Positions 36,674-45,579 of a stretch of DNA of 64,000 nt are shown here, one piece after another. The notes beneath the pieces are model-generated. The model made no database searches. It was not told the origin of the DNA and saw only the letters and a list, made by a program, of their open reading frames with translations. Position numbers and translations under genes: made by a program. Within the stretch, counting starts at the first letter, position 1, and each line of letters starts with the position of its first letter. The stretch is from Hyphomicrobiaceae bacterium (GTDB lineage Bacteria; Pseudomonadota; Alphaproteobacteria; Rhizobiales; Hyphomicrobiaceae), in NCBI GenBank assembly GCA_022844275.1, contig JALHMB010000003.1:62001-126000 (forward strand). The letters run 5' to 3'.

Positions 36674-37321
36674 TCAGGGATAAAGCCGCTGCGTTCCCCA
36701 CGGCACCGCGGCATCGCCACGCCGAAACACCAGACGGTCGTGCAGGCGGAAGGGCCGGTCGTGCCAGAACTCGATCTCGAGCGGCGTGATCCGGAAACCC
36801 GACCAGTGCGGCGGTCGCGGGATCTCACCGATCGGATAGCGCGCCGTGACCGCAGCGACGGCCTTCTCGAGTGCGAAACGGCTCTCAAGCGGGCGTGACT
36901 GGGCGCTTGCCCACGCACCGAGCCGGCTGCCCCGCGCCCGCGACGCGAAGTAGGCATCGGCTTCCATTCCACTGACCGACGACACGAGACCGCGCACCCG
37001 CACCTGGCGCCTCAGACTCTTCCAGTGAAAGCAGAGCGCTGCCTTTTGCGCCGCGATGAGCTCGCGGCCCTTGGCGCTTTCGAGGTTCGTATAGAAGACG
37101 AAGCCACGTGGAGTTGCATCGGCGCCATCCACGCCCTTGAGCAGCACCATGCGGACGTTTGGCAGACCGTCGGCATCGACGGTCGCGAGTGCCATAGCGT
37201 TGGGATCGTTCGGCTCGCTGGTCTCTGCATCGGCAAGCCATCGCGCGAAGAGCGCGAACGGCTCGTCCGCCGCCGTGAAGCCTCCGGCCGCCGCCGACTT
37301 ATGCTCATCAGGTCCCGACAT
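36674..37321 (-). CDS. pdxH: Pyridoxamine 5'-phosphate oxidase
   Basis: This protein of 215 residues is a flavin-split-barrel enzyme that oxidises pyridoxamine or pyridoxine phosphate to pyridoxal phosphate. Family landmarks are [53 protein letters not shown], and the end WGTQRLYP, which matches the invariant C-terminal RLxP. Length is typical. It appears to stand alone; a short direct repeat lies just upstream. Confidence 0.96.
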   Translation of the reverse strand: MSGPDEHKSAAAGGFTAADEPFALFARWLADAETSEPNDPNAMALATVDADGLPNVRMVLLKGVDGADATPRGFVFYTNLESAKGRELIAAQKAALCFHWKSLRRQVRVRGLVSSVSGMEADAYFASRARGSRLGAWASAQSRPLESRFALEKAVAAVTARYPIGEIPRPPHWSGFRITPLEIEFWHDRPFRLHDRLVFRRGDAAVPWGTQRLYP

Positions 37322-37340
37322 GGCTCAGTCCATCCCGCCC

Positions 37341-37387
37341 GCTCTGCGGGCAAATTTTCCGCCGCTCGCTTTGCGAGCAAATTTTCC
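37341..37387. repeat. Two 20-bp direct repeats upstream of pdxH
   Basis: GCTCTGCGGGCAAATTTTCC (37341-37360) and GCTTTGCGAGCAAATTTTCC (37368-37387) differ at two positions and are 27 bases apart, about 20-66 bases before the pdxH start. They could be paired sites for a regulator or part of a dispersed repeat. Confidence 0.6.
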
Positions 37388-37499
37388 ACAGCACGTGTGA
37401 CACGTGCGTCAACGCCGCCTTAACCAAGACACGCCAAGGTGTCACCGTCTGTTCCGTTGTCACGGATCGCCTGCGTAACCTCTAGTCGAGTTTCGTATC

Positions 37500-37979
37500 A
37501 TGCGTCCATTCCCCGGCCCGCTGGCGATTGCGCTGGCGTTCTTGTCCAGCATCCTGCTCGGGACCTTTCTGATCGTTGCACCTGCTCTCGTCCACGCGAC
37601 GGACAAGGCAGCGCCCAAACAGCCGGACGCGGCGACCTGCTCCTGCCCCGACAGCGAGAACGCAAGACCCTGGCCGCGGCCTAAGTTTGCCGATGCCACC
37701 CCGATGAAGCCCGGCCTGCGCCTCGACACTGGCGACGAGATCGCCGCCCTCGAGGCCGTCCACCTCGCTCTCAGCGAGATTGGCGACGGCACATCTTATA
37801 TCTGGCACGGCCGCAATGGCCGCATATCCGGCATCATCAATCCCACGACCTCCTTCAAGGACGCCGAAGGCCGCGTCTGCCGCCACATCATCATGACCCT
37901 CAGCGCCGGCCCGGCGTCGGCGCGCACCGAGGGGATTGCCTGCCGCATGGCGGACAGGTCCTGGCGCCTAGAGGGCTAA
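37500..37979 (+). CDS. Secreted protein with 17-kDa surface antigen-like C-terminus
   Basis: This protein of 159 residues has a signal or anchor segment (residues 8-33). A Pro/Lys-rich part follows, then a C-terminal domain of about 75 residues containing YIWHGRNGRISGIINPTTSF, VCRHIIMTL and ACRMADRSWRLEG. The paired Cys-Arg and final D-x-SW-R pattern resembles the envelope RlxA/17-kDa antigen-type domain found in many alphaproteobacterial lipoproteins and secreted proteins. No lipobox Cys is at the expected site. Function unknown; an envelope role is inferred. Confidence 0.68.
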   Translation: MRPFPGPLAIALAFLSSILLGTFLIVAPALVHATDKAAPKQPDAATCSCPDSENARPWPRPKFADATPMKPGLRLDTGDEIAALEAVHLALSEIGDGTSYIWHGRNGRISGIINPTTSFKDAEGRVCRHIIMTLSAGPASARTEGIACRMADRSWRLEG

Positions 37980-38216
37980 CCCGGGCCAAAAACCTCTCAA
38001 TTTGCTCGCGCGGCTGATCTACCTGCCCTGCATCGCCGCGGCTGGCGTCTCAATCCCGCGCTGCTATTGTCGCCGCCTATTGGTGGGGTGGCGGGACATT
38101 AGGCTGACAACCCTGACCGATGCGGCAATTCGCGTGGCAGCCCGAGCCATGGCGGACCAACAGTGACTGCGTTCTCTTCCCACGGGCAAGGGCGGAAAAT
38201 CTAAAGCGAGGCAGCG

Positions 38217-39116
38217 GTGTCGATCGGGCTATGGGCGGTTTTCACCGTGGTGGCGGCGTTTGGCCAGACGCTCCGCAATGCCATGCAGAAGGAGCTGACG
38301 GCGACGCTCGGGACGGTCGGTGCGACGCACGTGCGCTTCCTGTTCGGGCTGCCCTTCGCGCTCCTCTTTCTCACTGTCGTGCTGACAGCAACCGGCTACT
38401 CGTTCCCAGCCCTCAATAGCCGGATGATCCTCTGGACGATCCTCGGGGCGGGCGCGCAGATCGCGGCAACGGCCATGCTCCTCGCCGCCCTCAAGCAGAA
38501 GTCGTTCGTTGTGACGACGGCGCTGATCAAGATCGAACCGGTGCACGTCGCGCTGTTCGGCCTCGTTTTCCTCGGTGACGCGCTGAGCGTGCCCCTTCTC
38601 TTTGCAATCCTCATTGCCTGTGCCGGCGTGCTGATCATGTCCTGGCCGAAGGATCAGGCCGCCGCGGTTGCGGACGGTGGCTGGCAACCGGCGCTCCTCG
38701 GACTGGCGGCTGGTGCCGTGTTCGGCATCTCCGCCATCGGCTACCGCGGCGGCATCCTCACGCTCGGGCATCCGAATTTTGTCGTCGCGGCAACAACCAC
38801 GCTCGCCGTCGGCCTCATCATGCAGACGTTCGTGCTGACTGCATACCTTGGGATCTTCGAGCGGGACCGGCTCATGGCGATCTTCCGCGCCTGGCGGCCT
38901 TCCGTGTTCGCGGGCTTCATGGGCGCGTTCGCCTCTCAGATGTGGTTCCTCGCCTTCGCGCTCGAAAGCGCCGCCAAGGTCCGCACGCTGGCGCTCGTCG
39001 AGATCTTTTTCGCTCAGATCGTTGCCCGCAGCATGTTCAAGCAAGGCCTTGCCTCGCGCGAAGGCCTCGGCATTGCGCTGGTTGTCGTCGGGGTAGTCAT
39101 TTTGCTCAATGTTTAA
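38217..39116 (+). CDS. EamA/DMT-superfamily transporter
   Basis: This protein of 299 residues has ten hydrophobic segments in two repeated halves, the layout of drug/metabolite transporters. The second half contains ALLGLAAGAVFGISAIGYRG and the end is GLGIALVVVGVVILLNV. It starts with GTG at 38217 after a stretch ending AAAGCGAGGCAGC; the start places the first helix (LWAVFTVVAAFGQTL) at the N-terminus. It probably exports a small metabolite; the substrate cannot be predicted. Confidence 0.88.
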   Translation: MSIGLWAVFTVVAAFGQTLRNAMQKELTATLGTVGATHVRFLFGLPFALLFLTVVLTATGYSFPALNSRMILWTILGAGAQIAATAMLLAALKQKSFVVTTALIKIEPVHVALFGLVFLGDALSVPLLFAILIACAGVLIMSWPKDQAAAVADGGWQPALLGLAAGAVFGISAIGYRGGILTLGHPNFVVAATTTLAVGLIMQTFVLTAYLGIFERDRLMAIFRAWRPSVFAGFMGAFASQMWFLAFALESAAKVRTLALVEIFFAQIVARSMFKQGLASREGLGIALVVVGVVILLNV

Positions 39117-39247
39117 TCTGGCAGCCGCCAGACTTCGCCACCGCCGCCACAATTCCGGCCCTGGCTGCCCCAACTCGCGCCGCAAACCTCCGACAATCAT
39201 CCTGAAATGGTCAGCGTGAGCCTTCGGGTAACGCTCCATTAACTCAG

Positions 39248-39280
39248 CGCCTATTAAGATTAACGGGAAATCTTAGGGCG
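39248..39280. other. AT-cored hairpin upstream of the glucosaminidase gene
   Basis: CGCC...TAAGATT pairs with AATCTTA...GGCG around a 7-base loop. It lies about 65 bases before the glucosaminidase start. It could end the transporter transcript or form part of the leader of the next gene. No T run follows. Confidence 0.35.
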
Positions 39281-39344
39281 TAGTGTCGGGGGTGTTGCGT
39301 CGCGTAACCGGTTGTGTCGGTCGCGTAGCTGAGTTGGGTGTCAA

Positions 39345-40655
39345 ATGTCGTTTCGTGCGTCTGTTGGCGTTCTCGCCACTATGCTGCTCCTGCCGGGCAC
39401 AGGCCTTGCCGCAGAGAGCCTTCCTCCCATCAAGATCACGCCGTCGAATGCGGTGCCGGAGTGCGTGACGCCCGGCCGCCTGATGGCCTTCATTAAGGAC
39501 CGCAATCCGCGGCTCGGTGCCGAGCACGAGAAAATCGCGATCGAGTACATGCGCCATGGCGAAGCGCTCGGCATGCGCTGGGACTATGCTTTCTTCCAGA
39601 TGGTGATTGAGACAGGCTATCTCACGTTCGAGCGTGAAAAGGGCCGGCGCGGCAACGTCGCACCAAAGCAGAACAATTTTGCCGGCCTCGGCTCCACCGG
39701 GCGTGGCGTGCCGGGCGAGTCGTTCCCCGATGTCTCGACGGGCGTGCTCGCGCATCTGCAGCACGTGCTCATGTATACCGGCGAGCGGATCGAAGCCCCA
39801 GTCGCCGAGCGCACGCAGAAGGTCATCGAGTGGAAGGTGCTCGACGACTGGCGCGCCGGCATCAAAGGCCCGATGACCTACGCCGATCTCGCCGAGAAGT
39901 GGGCGAACACCAAAGCGTACAGCGGGATGATTGCCAAGCACGCCGAGATTTTCGCCGAGCACTTCTGCAACACGCCCGATCCCGCACCCGAGATGCTCGC
40001 CGAAGCGCGGCCAGGCAAGCCCAACGGCACTTCTGCAGCGCCGGTAGTGGCACAGGCGGACGAGCCCGCATCCTCTTCTCAGCGCACAACTTTGCGACCC
40101 ACGACACCTGGCCGCGAGATCGCTCAGCGCGCCGTCGAGGAAGCGCACGCACGCGGCGAAACTCGCCGGAGCAGCCTTGGTGGTGCCGGTCTCGGCGCGC
40201 TCGCCAATGAAGGCGAGGCTCCAGCCGCAACGAACCCACCGATCGAGACGGCCTCCATTGGCGCCGGCGCCCGCACCAACCCGATGACACCTCCGGCAAC
40301 TCAGCCGAGCGAGGCCACAACGGCGCTCTCGCCGCTCATGCAGGCAGCGTCCACGGTCGGCAGCATGTTGAAGAGCATGACGCAGCCACCGCCACCACCC
40401 GCACCACCTGCTCAGGCAGCCAAGTCAGCCTGCCGCGTGTGGACGGCGAGCTACGGCGGCACCAAGGCCATCCTGATCAAGGCGCCATCAGCGGAAGGCG
40501 TGAGCTACACGGTTCTCGACGTGAACGAGGGCGCCGAGAAGCGCGAGGCCGCCGCCTACATCGCCGCTTATGCCAAGGGCGGCCAAATCGAGAGCACATT
40601 CACGAGTCAGATTCAGGCGCTGGAGAAGGCCTTCGAGCTCTGCCCTGAGGGTTGA
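39345..40655 (+). CDS. Secreted glucosaminidase-domain protein, copy 1
   Basis: This protein of 436 residues has a signal peptide (residues 1-20). A glucosaminidase-type domain follows (about 38-205), with ALGMRWDYAFFQMVIETGYL containing the predicted catalytic Glu and QNNFAGLGSTGRG. A Pro/Thr/Ala-rich linker of about 145 residues leads to a C-terminal domain of about 75 residues beginning CRVWTASYGGTKAILIK and ending ALEKAFELCPEG. The enzyme presumably cleaves peptidoglycan glycan strands in the periplasm. A paralogue with the same four-part layout follows 78 bases on. Confidence 0.82.
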   Translation: MSFRASVGVLATMLLLPGTGLAAESLPPIKITPSNAVPECVTPGRLMAFIKDRNPRLGAEHEKIAIEYMRHGEALGMRWDYAFFQMVIETGYLTFEREKGRRGNVAPKQNNFAGLGSTGRGVPGESFPDVSTGVLAHLQHVLMYTGERIEAPVAERTQKVIEWKVLDDWRAGIKGPMTYADLAEKWANTKAYSGMIAKHAEIFAEHFCNTPDPAPEMLAEARPGKPNGTSAAPVVAQADEPASSSQRTTLRPTTPGREIAQRAVEEAHARGETRRSSLGGAGLGALANEGEAPAATNPPIETASIGAGARTNPMTPPATQPSEATTALSPLMQAASTVGSMLKSMTQPPPPPAPPAQAAKSACRVWTASYGGTKAILIKAPSAEGVSYTVLDVNEGAEKREAAAYIAAYAKGGQIESTFTSQIQALEKAFELCPEG

Positions 40656-40733
40656 GATCTAAGGCCGCGGCATCGAGGGAGCGGTTGGTGGGGGAGCGGA
40701 CGTCAGAAGCCGCGCAACCGTTCAAGTGATGGA

Positions 40734-41957
40734 ATGACGGGGGCTAGCATCAAAATGTGCGCGCGCACGCACTCTTCGCCAGGGCGCAAGACATGGCTCG
40801 CCATGCTGCTTGGCCTGCCGGTCACTCTTGCCGTTGCAGCCGGTGCTGCTGCGCCCGCCGCGGCGCTGCCGGAAATTCGGACGCACGAGCGCAATAGCGT
40901 TCCCGCGTGCGTGACGCCTGAGCGCCTCATGCGCTACCTCGAGCAGCGCAATCAGAGGCTCTCACCGCAGTTCAAGACGATTGCCCGCTACTACAAGGCC
41001 CATGGCGAGCGCTACCGCGTGCGTTGGGACTATGCCTTCTATCAGATGCTGATCGAGACGAACTTCCTCACGTACCGCGCACCCGGCGGCAAGTGGGGGG
41101 ACGTGAAGCCGAGCCAGAACAACTTTGCCGGTATCGGCGCGACCGGCGGCGGCGCGCCCGGCGATCGCTATCCCGATGTCTCAACGGGCGTGCTCGCGCA
41201 GATCCAGCATCTTGTCGCCTACTCGGGCGAGATCGTCGAGCGCCCGGTGGCGCCGCGCACGCGCGAGGTGCAGAGCAAGGTGGTCGAGCTGTCCCGCGCG
41301 CTGAAGCGTCCCGTCACATGGCGTGATCTCGCCGGCCGCTGGGCGATTGACCGCAAGTATGGACACACAATCGCGTCCGTCGCCGATCGCTTCCGCGAGC
41401 AATTCTGCGATGGCGAACGGGAAATGCAGGTCGCAACCAATACTCGCACCGCACCTACACGGCAGGCACAAGGCGATCCGCCGGCTCCGCCCTCTGCGCA
41501 GACTTCCAGACCGGCACGCTCTATGCCACGCGGCCGCGCACTTCCCGCTGACGAAACTCTCGTCGTGAACGACGACGACGAGCCCGTGCGCGCCGCCAAT
41601 GTCCGCACAGCGGCCGCGGCATCCTCGCCACAGGCCCGCCCGCAAACCTTGGCCCAGCCAGCAGCAGCTCGTCCACTCGCGCAGGCGCCTGTGCCCGCCG
41701 AGCGTCCGCGAGCGTGCAAGGTGTGGACGGCGAGCTATGGCGGCAGCCGCAACGTGCTCATTCAGACCATCGTCGGCGAGGAGTTGCACCTGACGGCACT
41801 GCAAGTGCTGGACGGACAGGAAGAGGAACTCGCCGCGAACTTCATCGAAACACACGCGGTCGGCGGCGCGCGCCTCGGCGATGCCTTCCCGAATCGCGAG
41901 TCGGCGCTGATCCGCGCTTTCGATCTCTGCCCACAGGCCGCGCGCCTCCAGCGCTGA
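40734..41957 (+). CDS. Secreted glucosaminidase-domain protein, copy 2
   Basis: This protein of 407 residues is a paralogue of the preceding gene product. It shares the signal peptide, the glucosaminidase core (VRWDYAFYQMLIETNFLTY with the matching Glu, QNNFAGIGATGGG, YPDVSTGVLAQIQH), a low-complexity linker and a C-terminal domain beginning CKVWTASYGGSRNVLIQ and ending IRAFDLCPQA. The core blocks are clearly homologous, whereas the linkers are unrelated, so the pair arose by an old tandem duplication. The two may act on different cell-wall sites or growth stages. Confidence 0.8.
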   Translation: MTGASIKMCARTHSSPGRKTWLAMLLGLPVTLAVAAGAAAPAAALPEIRTHERNSVPACVTPERLMRYLEQRNQRLSPQFKTIARYYKAHGERYRVRWDYAFYQMLIETNFLTYRAPGGKWGDVKPSQNNFAGIGATGGGAPGDRYPDVSTGVLAQIQHLVAYSGEIVERPVAPRTREVQSKVVELSRALKRPVTWRDLAGRWAIDRKYGHTIASVADRFREQFCDGEREMQVATNTRTAPTRQAQGDPPAPPSAQTSRPARSMPRGRALPADETLVVNDDDEPVRAANVRTAAAASSPQARPQTLAQPAAARPLAQAPVPAERPRACKVWTASYGGSRNVLIQTIVGEELHLTALQVLDGQEEELAANFIETHAVGGARLGDAFPNRESALIRAFDLCPQAARLQR

Positions 41958-42200
41958 GCGGCGGGGTCTGCTCGATCCTGCGTTCCGCACCAACAAGCGC
42001 TTTTGCTGTGGCGCTCCCGGCCGCATCTCGTCAAGCACGCACGCCGTTGGAGCCATCCGAGGCGTCGCTGCTACGATCCCGACGATCCTTCCGGATTGAT
42101 CGTAAGTTCTTGGTGACGCGCCCCATTCGTGTCGCTATGTGACAGTTGTATGATAGTTCCGTGACGATCGCCTTACAGCTCGCACAGATAGAAAATTCCG

Positions 42201-44114
42201 ATGGGGAAGTCCGCCCGACGCTCGCCTCGCCGCTTTCTCGAACGAGGAAGAACGCCCGGGGATTTTCTCCGGGATCTCGACGCGTCCCGCTGCCGCTATG
42301 TGGTGCTGCGATGGTTCGACGACCTGCCTCGGCTCGAGCCCGGTGAGGACATTGATATTCTCGTCCACAACGAGGACGTTGAGAAGCTCAGGGCCGTGCT
42401 CAGGCCGCGCCCCTTGGCCGCAAAAATACTCGGCAGCAAAGGCCTGATCCGCTGTGACGTCTATAGCGTCTCCGGACTTCCGGGCAGCAGCTATCAGGGG
42501 ATTGCGTACTATCCGCCGCATCTCGCGCAGGGAATTCTGGAGCGCGCCGTGCGCCATCCTTCAGGCGCCATGGTCCCCTCGGATCGCGACTACTTCTACA
42601 GCCTGGCCTTCCACGCGCTCTATCACAAAGGCCTGCGATCCGGCCTGCCGGTTTCGACACAAGGCCTGCAGCGGGAACCGGGACCCGAGCACGACTACGA
42701 GGCGATCCTGCGCCGGCTTGCCGATGCGGCAGGGATGGCGGTCGAGATCGAGATGAACGCGCTCGACGACGAGCTTGCGCGCGCAGGCTGGCGGCCTCCC
42801 ATCGATTTCATGGAGCGCGTACTGCCTCGCGATCCATGGATCCAATCGCTTGTGCTTGCGGACCGGCGCGCGCTCCCGACCGTTAATGGACTTGCCGTCT
42901 TCATCTTGCGCGAGCGCGCCATCGACCGAGCAGACGCCATCGACGCCATCTGCGACCTACTTCGCGAGGATGGGTTCAATATCCTCGCCGTCAATGTGCT
43001 CTCCGGCGCGCATCAGGCGCGCTGCGAGCATGAGATTCGCGGCGGGAACTGGGGACGTGGCCCCTGGGCGACGTCAGGAGGCCGGCCGGCAGTGGCCATT
43101 GCCGCACTGGACGTCTTTCCGGCGACGCCCGGCAAACGCCTCGGCGAGCATCACCCGCGCGCAGACAATGAGCGCGTCTTCGTCTCCAAGGACCGCATCC
43201 GGAACTGGGCGAACGAGGCGCTCCCCGTGCCGGATAAGTGCAACGTAGTGCATTCCTCGGACAATGCCGCGGAGGCCGCGAGCCACATAGACCTGCTCTT
43301 TCCTGACGCGCGCGAAGAAATCTTCGACACCGCGAAGCGGCTGTTGGCCTCGGTCGAGCTACCTGGCGAGGTCGTGCGCCGCCTCGATCGGAACGGCCGC
43401 CGCGCCATTGTGGAGATCATCCGCCGCGAAGACGGCAGCTTGGCCGTGCGCAAGCGCTTTCGCCCCGAAAAGGAAGCGTTCTTCCAGCGTGAACTCAGTG
43501 CTCTTACGGCCCTCAGTCGGATATATCCCGACGTCGTGCCCGAAGTCCTGGAGTATGGCGAGAACTACGTCGTGATGCCCTACTACACCGATATGCGCAC
43601 GCGCCTCGGTGGACGTCTCGAGCTACCCATTCCCGTGCCGGCGCTGCGCAAGGCCTTTCTGGCCGCGAAGTCCATGTTCGATCATGGATACGCCCTCGTC
43701 GATTTCCGACCCCACAATCTGATCATCCAACGCAACCACCAGATCAAGATCATCGACTTCGAAGAGACGCAGCAGCGGTGCCCCGACGAGGGACCGTCCG
43801 ACTTCAGCGATCTCGAGGTCTTTGAGCCAGATGAATTCGATCGCACATGGGGCCGCGCAGCCGGGCTTCCTCTGCACAGTCTCCTGTACGACCCTTTGTG
43901 GATGCTCCAACTGAAGCGCTGGACGTTCGGATATCTCACCGCCGGCACGTCGACGCTCAGAAAGGTACGGCGCGGCATCGTGCGCAAGATAGACCGGCGC
44001 CAAGAGCGGATGGCGCTCCGCCGCGCGCGGCGACGTGCCAATGCGCTAACGGCCGGAAGCGTGAGAGACCACCAGACTGCCGGCACCCATCAGACTGCAG
44101 AGACAATGCCGTGA
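42201..44114 (+). CDS. Three-domain protein: nucleotidyltransferase-like, NDP-kinase-like, kinase-like
   Basis: This protein of 637 residues contains three recognisable parts. Residues 20-150 resemble uncharacterised nucleotidyltransferases (LEPGEDIDILVHNEDVEKL, with paired Asp). Residues 225-385 resemble nucleoside diphosphate kinase: LAVFILRERAID at the first strand and NVVHSSDNAAEA matching the active-site NxxHgSDs motif, with His351 as predicted phospho-His. Residues 385-560 resemble a small-molecule or LPS-core kinase: a Lys in AVRKRF, YALVDFRPHNLIIQ (catalytic D-x4-N) and the metal-binding Asp in KIIDFEE. A nucleotide-sugar or lipid phosphorylation role is possible. No glycan operon flanks it. 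The C-terminal tail is basic. Confidence 0.62.
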   Translation: MGKSARRSPRRFLERGRTPGDFLRDLDASRCRYVVLRWFDDLPRLEPGEDIDILVHNEDVEKLRAVLRPRPLAAKILGSKGLIRCDVYSVSGLPGSSYQGIAYYPPHLAQGILERAVRHPSGAMVPSDRDYFYSLAFHALYHKGLRSGLPVSTQGLQREPGPEHDYEAILRRLADAAGMAVEIEMNALDDELARAGWRPPIDFMERVLPRDPWIQSLVLADRRALPTVNGLAVFILRERAIDRADAIDAICDLLREDGFNILAVNVLSGAHQARCEHEIRGGNWGRGPWATSGGRPAVAIAALDVFPATPGKRLGEHHPRADNERVFVSKDRIRNWANEALPVPDKCNVVHSSDNAAEAASHIDLLFPDAREEIFDTAKRLLASVELPGEVVRRLDRNGRRAIVEIIRREDGSLAVRKRFRPEKEAFFQRELSALTALSRIYPDVVPEVLEYGENYVVMPYYTDMRTRLGGRLELPIPVPALRKAFLAAKSMFDHGYALVDFRPHNLIIQRNHQIKIIDFEETQQRCPDEGPSDFSDLEVFEPDEFDRTWGRAAGLPLHSLLYDPLWMLQLKRWTFGYLTAGTSTLRKVRRGIVRKIDRRQERMALRRARRRANALTAGSVRDHQTAGTHQTAETMP

Positions 44115-44154
44115 CCGGCGGGCACGACGTCTAGAGTTTCGAGAGGCTCTGGCT

Positions 44155-45465
44155 CTAGTTCGTCACGACGAGGCAGTCATAGCCCTGCGGGCGAAGCTGC
44201 TCGCAGAACGACTTCGGCTCACGCACGTCAGCATAGGGGCCGAGCCGCACGCGATAGAACTTGCCCATGCCGCCGAAGACCGTCTCGTCAACTTCGATCC
44301 GCCGGTTGCCGATCACTCCTGCATGATCCTGGCGGACTTTTGCGGCGAGAGCATCGGCTTCCTTGCGGCTGCGCACTGTCGCAATCTGGAGCCGGTAAGA
44401 ACCGTTCGCGACTGCGCTCGTGGAGATGGGCGCCGAATCTTTGGCTGACTTGGGTGGGGCCACCTTGGCCGTCCTGGTCTCTGCGGCCGCCTTCGCCCTT
44501 GCTTCTACAGGAGTCTCAGGTGCTGCGGGTGCGCGATCCGTACGCGGCCGCCACTGCGAACTTCCGCCCGCATCGTTCTGCGGTGCAGATGTGACGCCCG
44601 ATCCGCCCGTGAAAAGTCCCGTGAAGAACGAACCAAGGCCGCCGCCTGATTTCGGCGCATCAGCGGCTGGGCGGTTCGCTGGCGCTGGCGGTGGTGAGGG
44701 CGAAGCCGAGGGTGGCGGCGGCGCGGCATCGGAGACAGCGGCCACCTGCTGCTCCGCGGGGGCGCGTCGACGCTCCTTCGATTCAACAGTTGTCGAACTC
44801 TGCCAACTCGATGTTGCGGGGCCAGCAGCCGGCGACGGGCTCGCTTCCCGAGCGGGCGGCGGTGGCGGTGGCGGTGCAGGCGACGGTGACGAAGAAAACA
44901 ACGAAGCGAGGCCCTGCAATCCGAACGAGCCAGAAGAAGACGAGCCTGTGTCGGAAGGATAGTCGTCAGAAGTCCGCGGTGCAGATGCGACGCGTGTGCG
45001 CTGAGAAGATCCCGAGCCCGCGGCGTCCGGTTGTGCGCCAGGGGCTGCTACGCCGACCTCGCGCGAGGTCTCGCTCCGCGCATTGAGCGCTGCGGTGCGA
45101 TCCTTCTCGTTGAGACCATCCTTCAGCCAGACGGCGCTCGTGAAGTCGGCAATGGCCTGGGCTTGGCGCCCCTTCGCGCGATGGGCAAGGCCGCGCAGAT
45201 AGAGCGCGCGTGCCATGTGTGGATTGGAAAGACCGCCGCCGGAAAGAACGCCGTCGAGCGCGGTCATCGCGGCATCGGCGTTGCCGGATTCGAGTGCCTT
45301 GGCGGCGCCATCCAGCGCGCGATCGGTATCATTGGTGGCCGGTGCCGCCTTGGCCGCAGGTGCCTTCGACGGCACCCGCTGGGCTTCAGCGCCGCCAGTC
45401 CCCCCGGCGACAAATAATGCCGTGACTGCCAACGACAGCGCGATCCTGTTCAGGCTCGGGCTCAT
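44155..45465 (-). CDS. Secreted SPOR-domain protein with TPR-like N-terminus
   Basis: This protein of 436 residues has a signal peptide (residues 1-28, ending GGAEA). A TPR-like helical region follows (about 45-130, with ARALYLRGLAHRAKGRQAQA), then a Ser/Pro/Ala-rich linker, and a C-terminal SPOR domain (about 355-436, SYRLQIATVRSRKEADALA and FYRVRLGPYADVREPKSF). SPOR domains bind denuded peptidoglycan at division sites. The protein probably links cell-wall remodelling with division. It converges on the three-domain kinase-like gene. Confidence 0.85.
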   Translation of the reverse strand: MSPSLNRIALSLAVTALFVAGGTGGAEAQRVPSKAPAAKAAPATNDTDRALDGAAKALESGNADAAMTALDGVLSGGGLSNPHMARALYLRGLAHRAKGRQAQAIADFTSAVWLKDGLNEKDRTAALNARSETSREVGVAAPGAQPDAAGSGSSQRTRVASAPRTSDDYPSDTGSSSSGSFGLQGLASLFSSSPSPAPPPPPPPAREASPSPAAGPATSSWQSSTTVESKERRRAPAEQQVAAVSDAAPPPPSASPSPPPAPANRPAADAPKSGGGLGSFFTGLFTGGSGVTSAPQNDAGGSSQWRPRTDRAPAAPETPVEARAKAAAETRTAKVAPPKSAKDSAPISTSAVANGSYRLQIATVRSRKEADALAAKVRQDHAGVIGNRRIEVDETVFGGMGKFYRVRLGPYADVREPKSFCEQLRPQGYDCLVVTN

Positions 45466-45579
45466 AGCGGTTCTCCGGGACCCCCTCGTACCGGTCCGAT
45501 TCGCGCATCTTTTGTTCAGTTAAGACAAATCTATTTCCCCGGCAATTGTATGGCGTGACCTTTTCCCCGCTGTCCAAGC

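Noticed and set aside
38229-39239. Leftward frame of about 330 codons opposite the EamA transporter
   Set aside because: The plus-strand product is a regular ten-helix transporter; the minus product is a highly charged shadow sequence.
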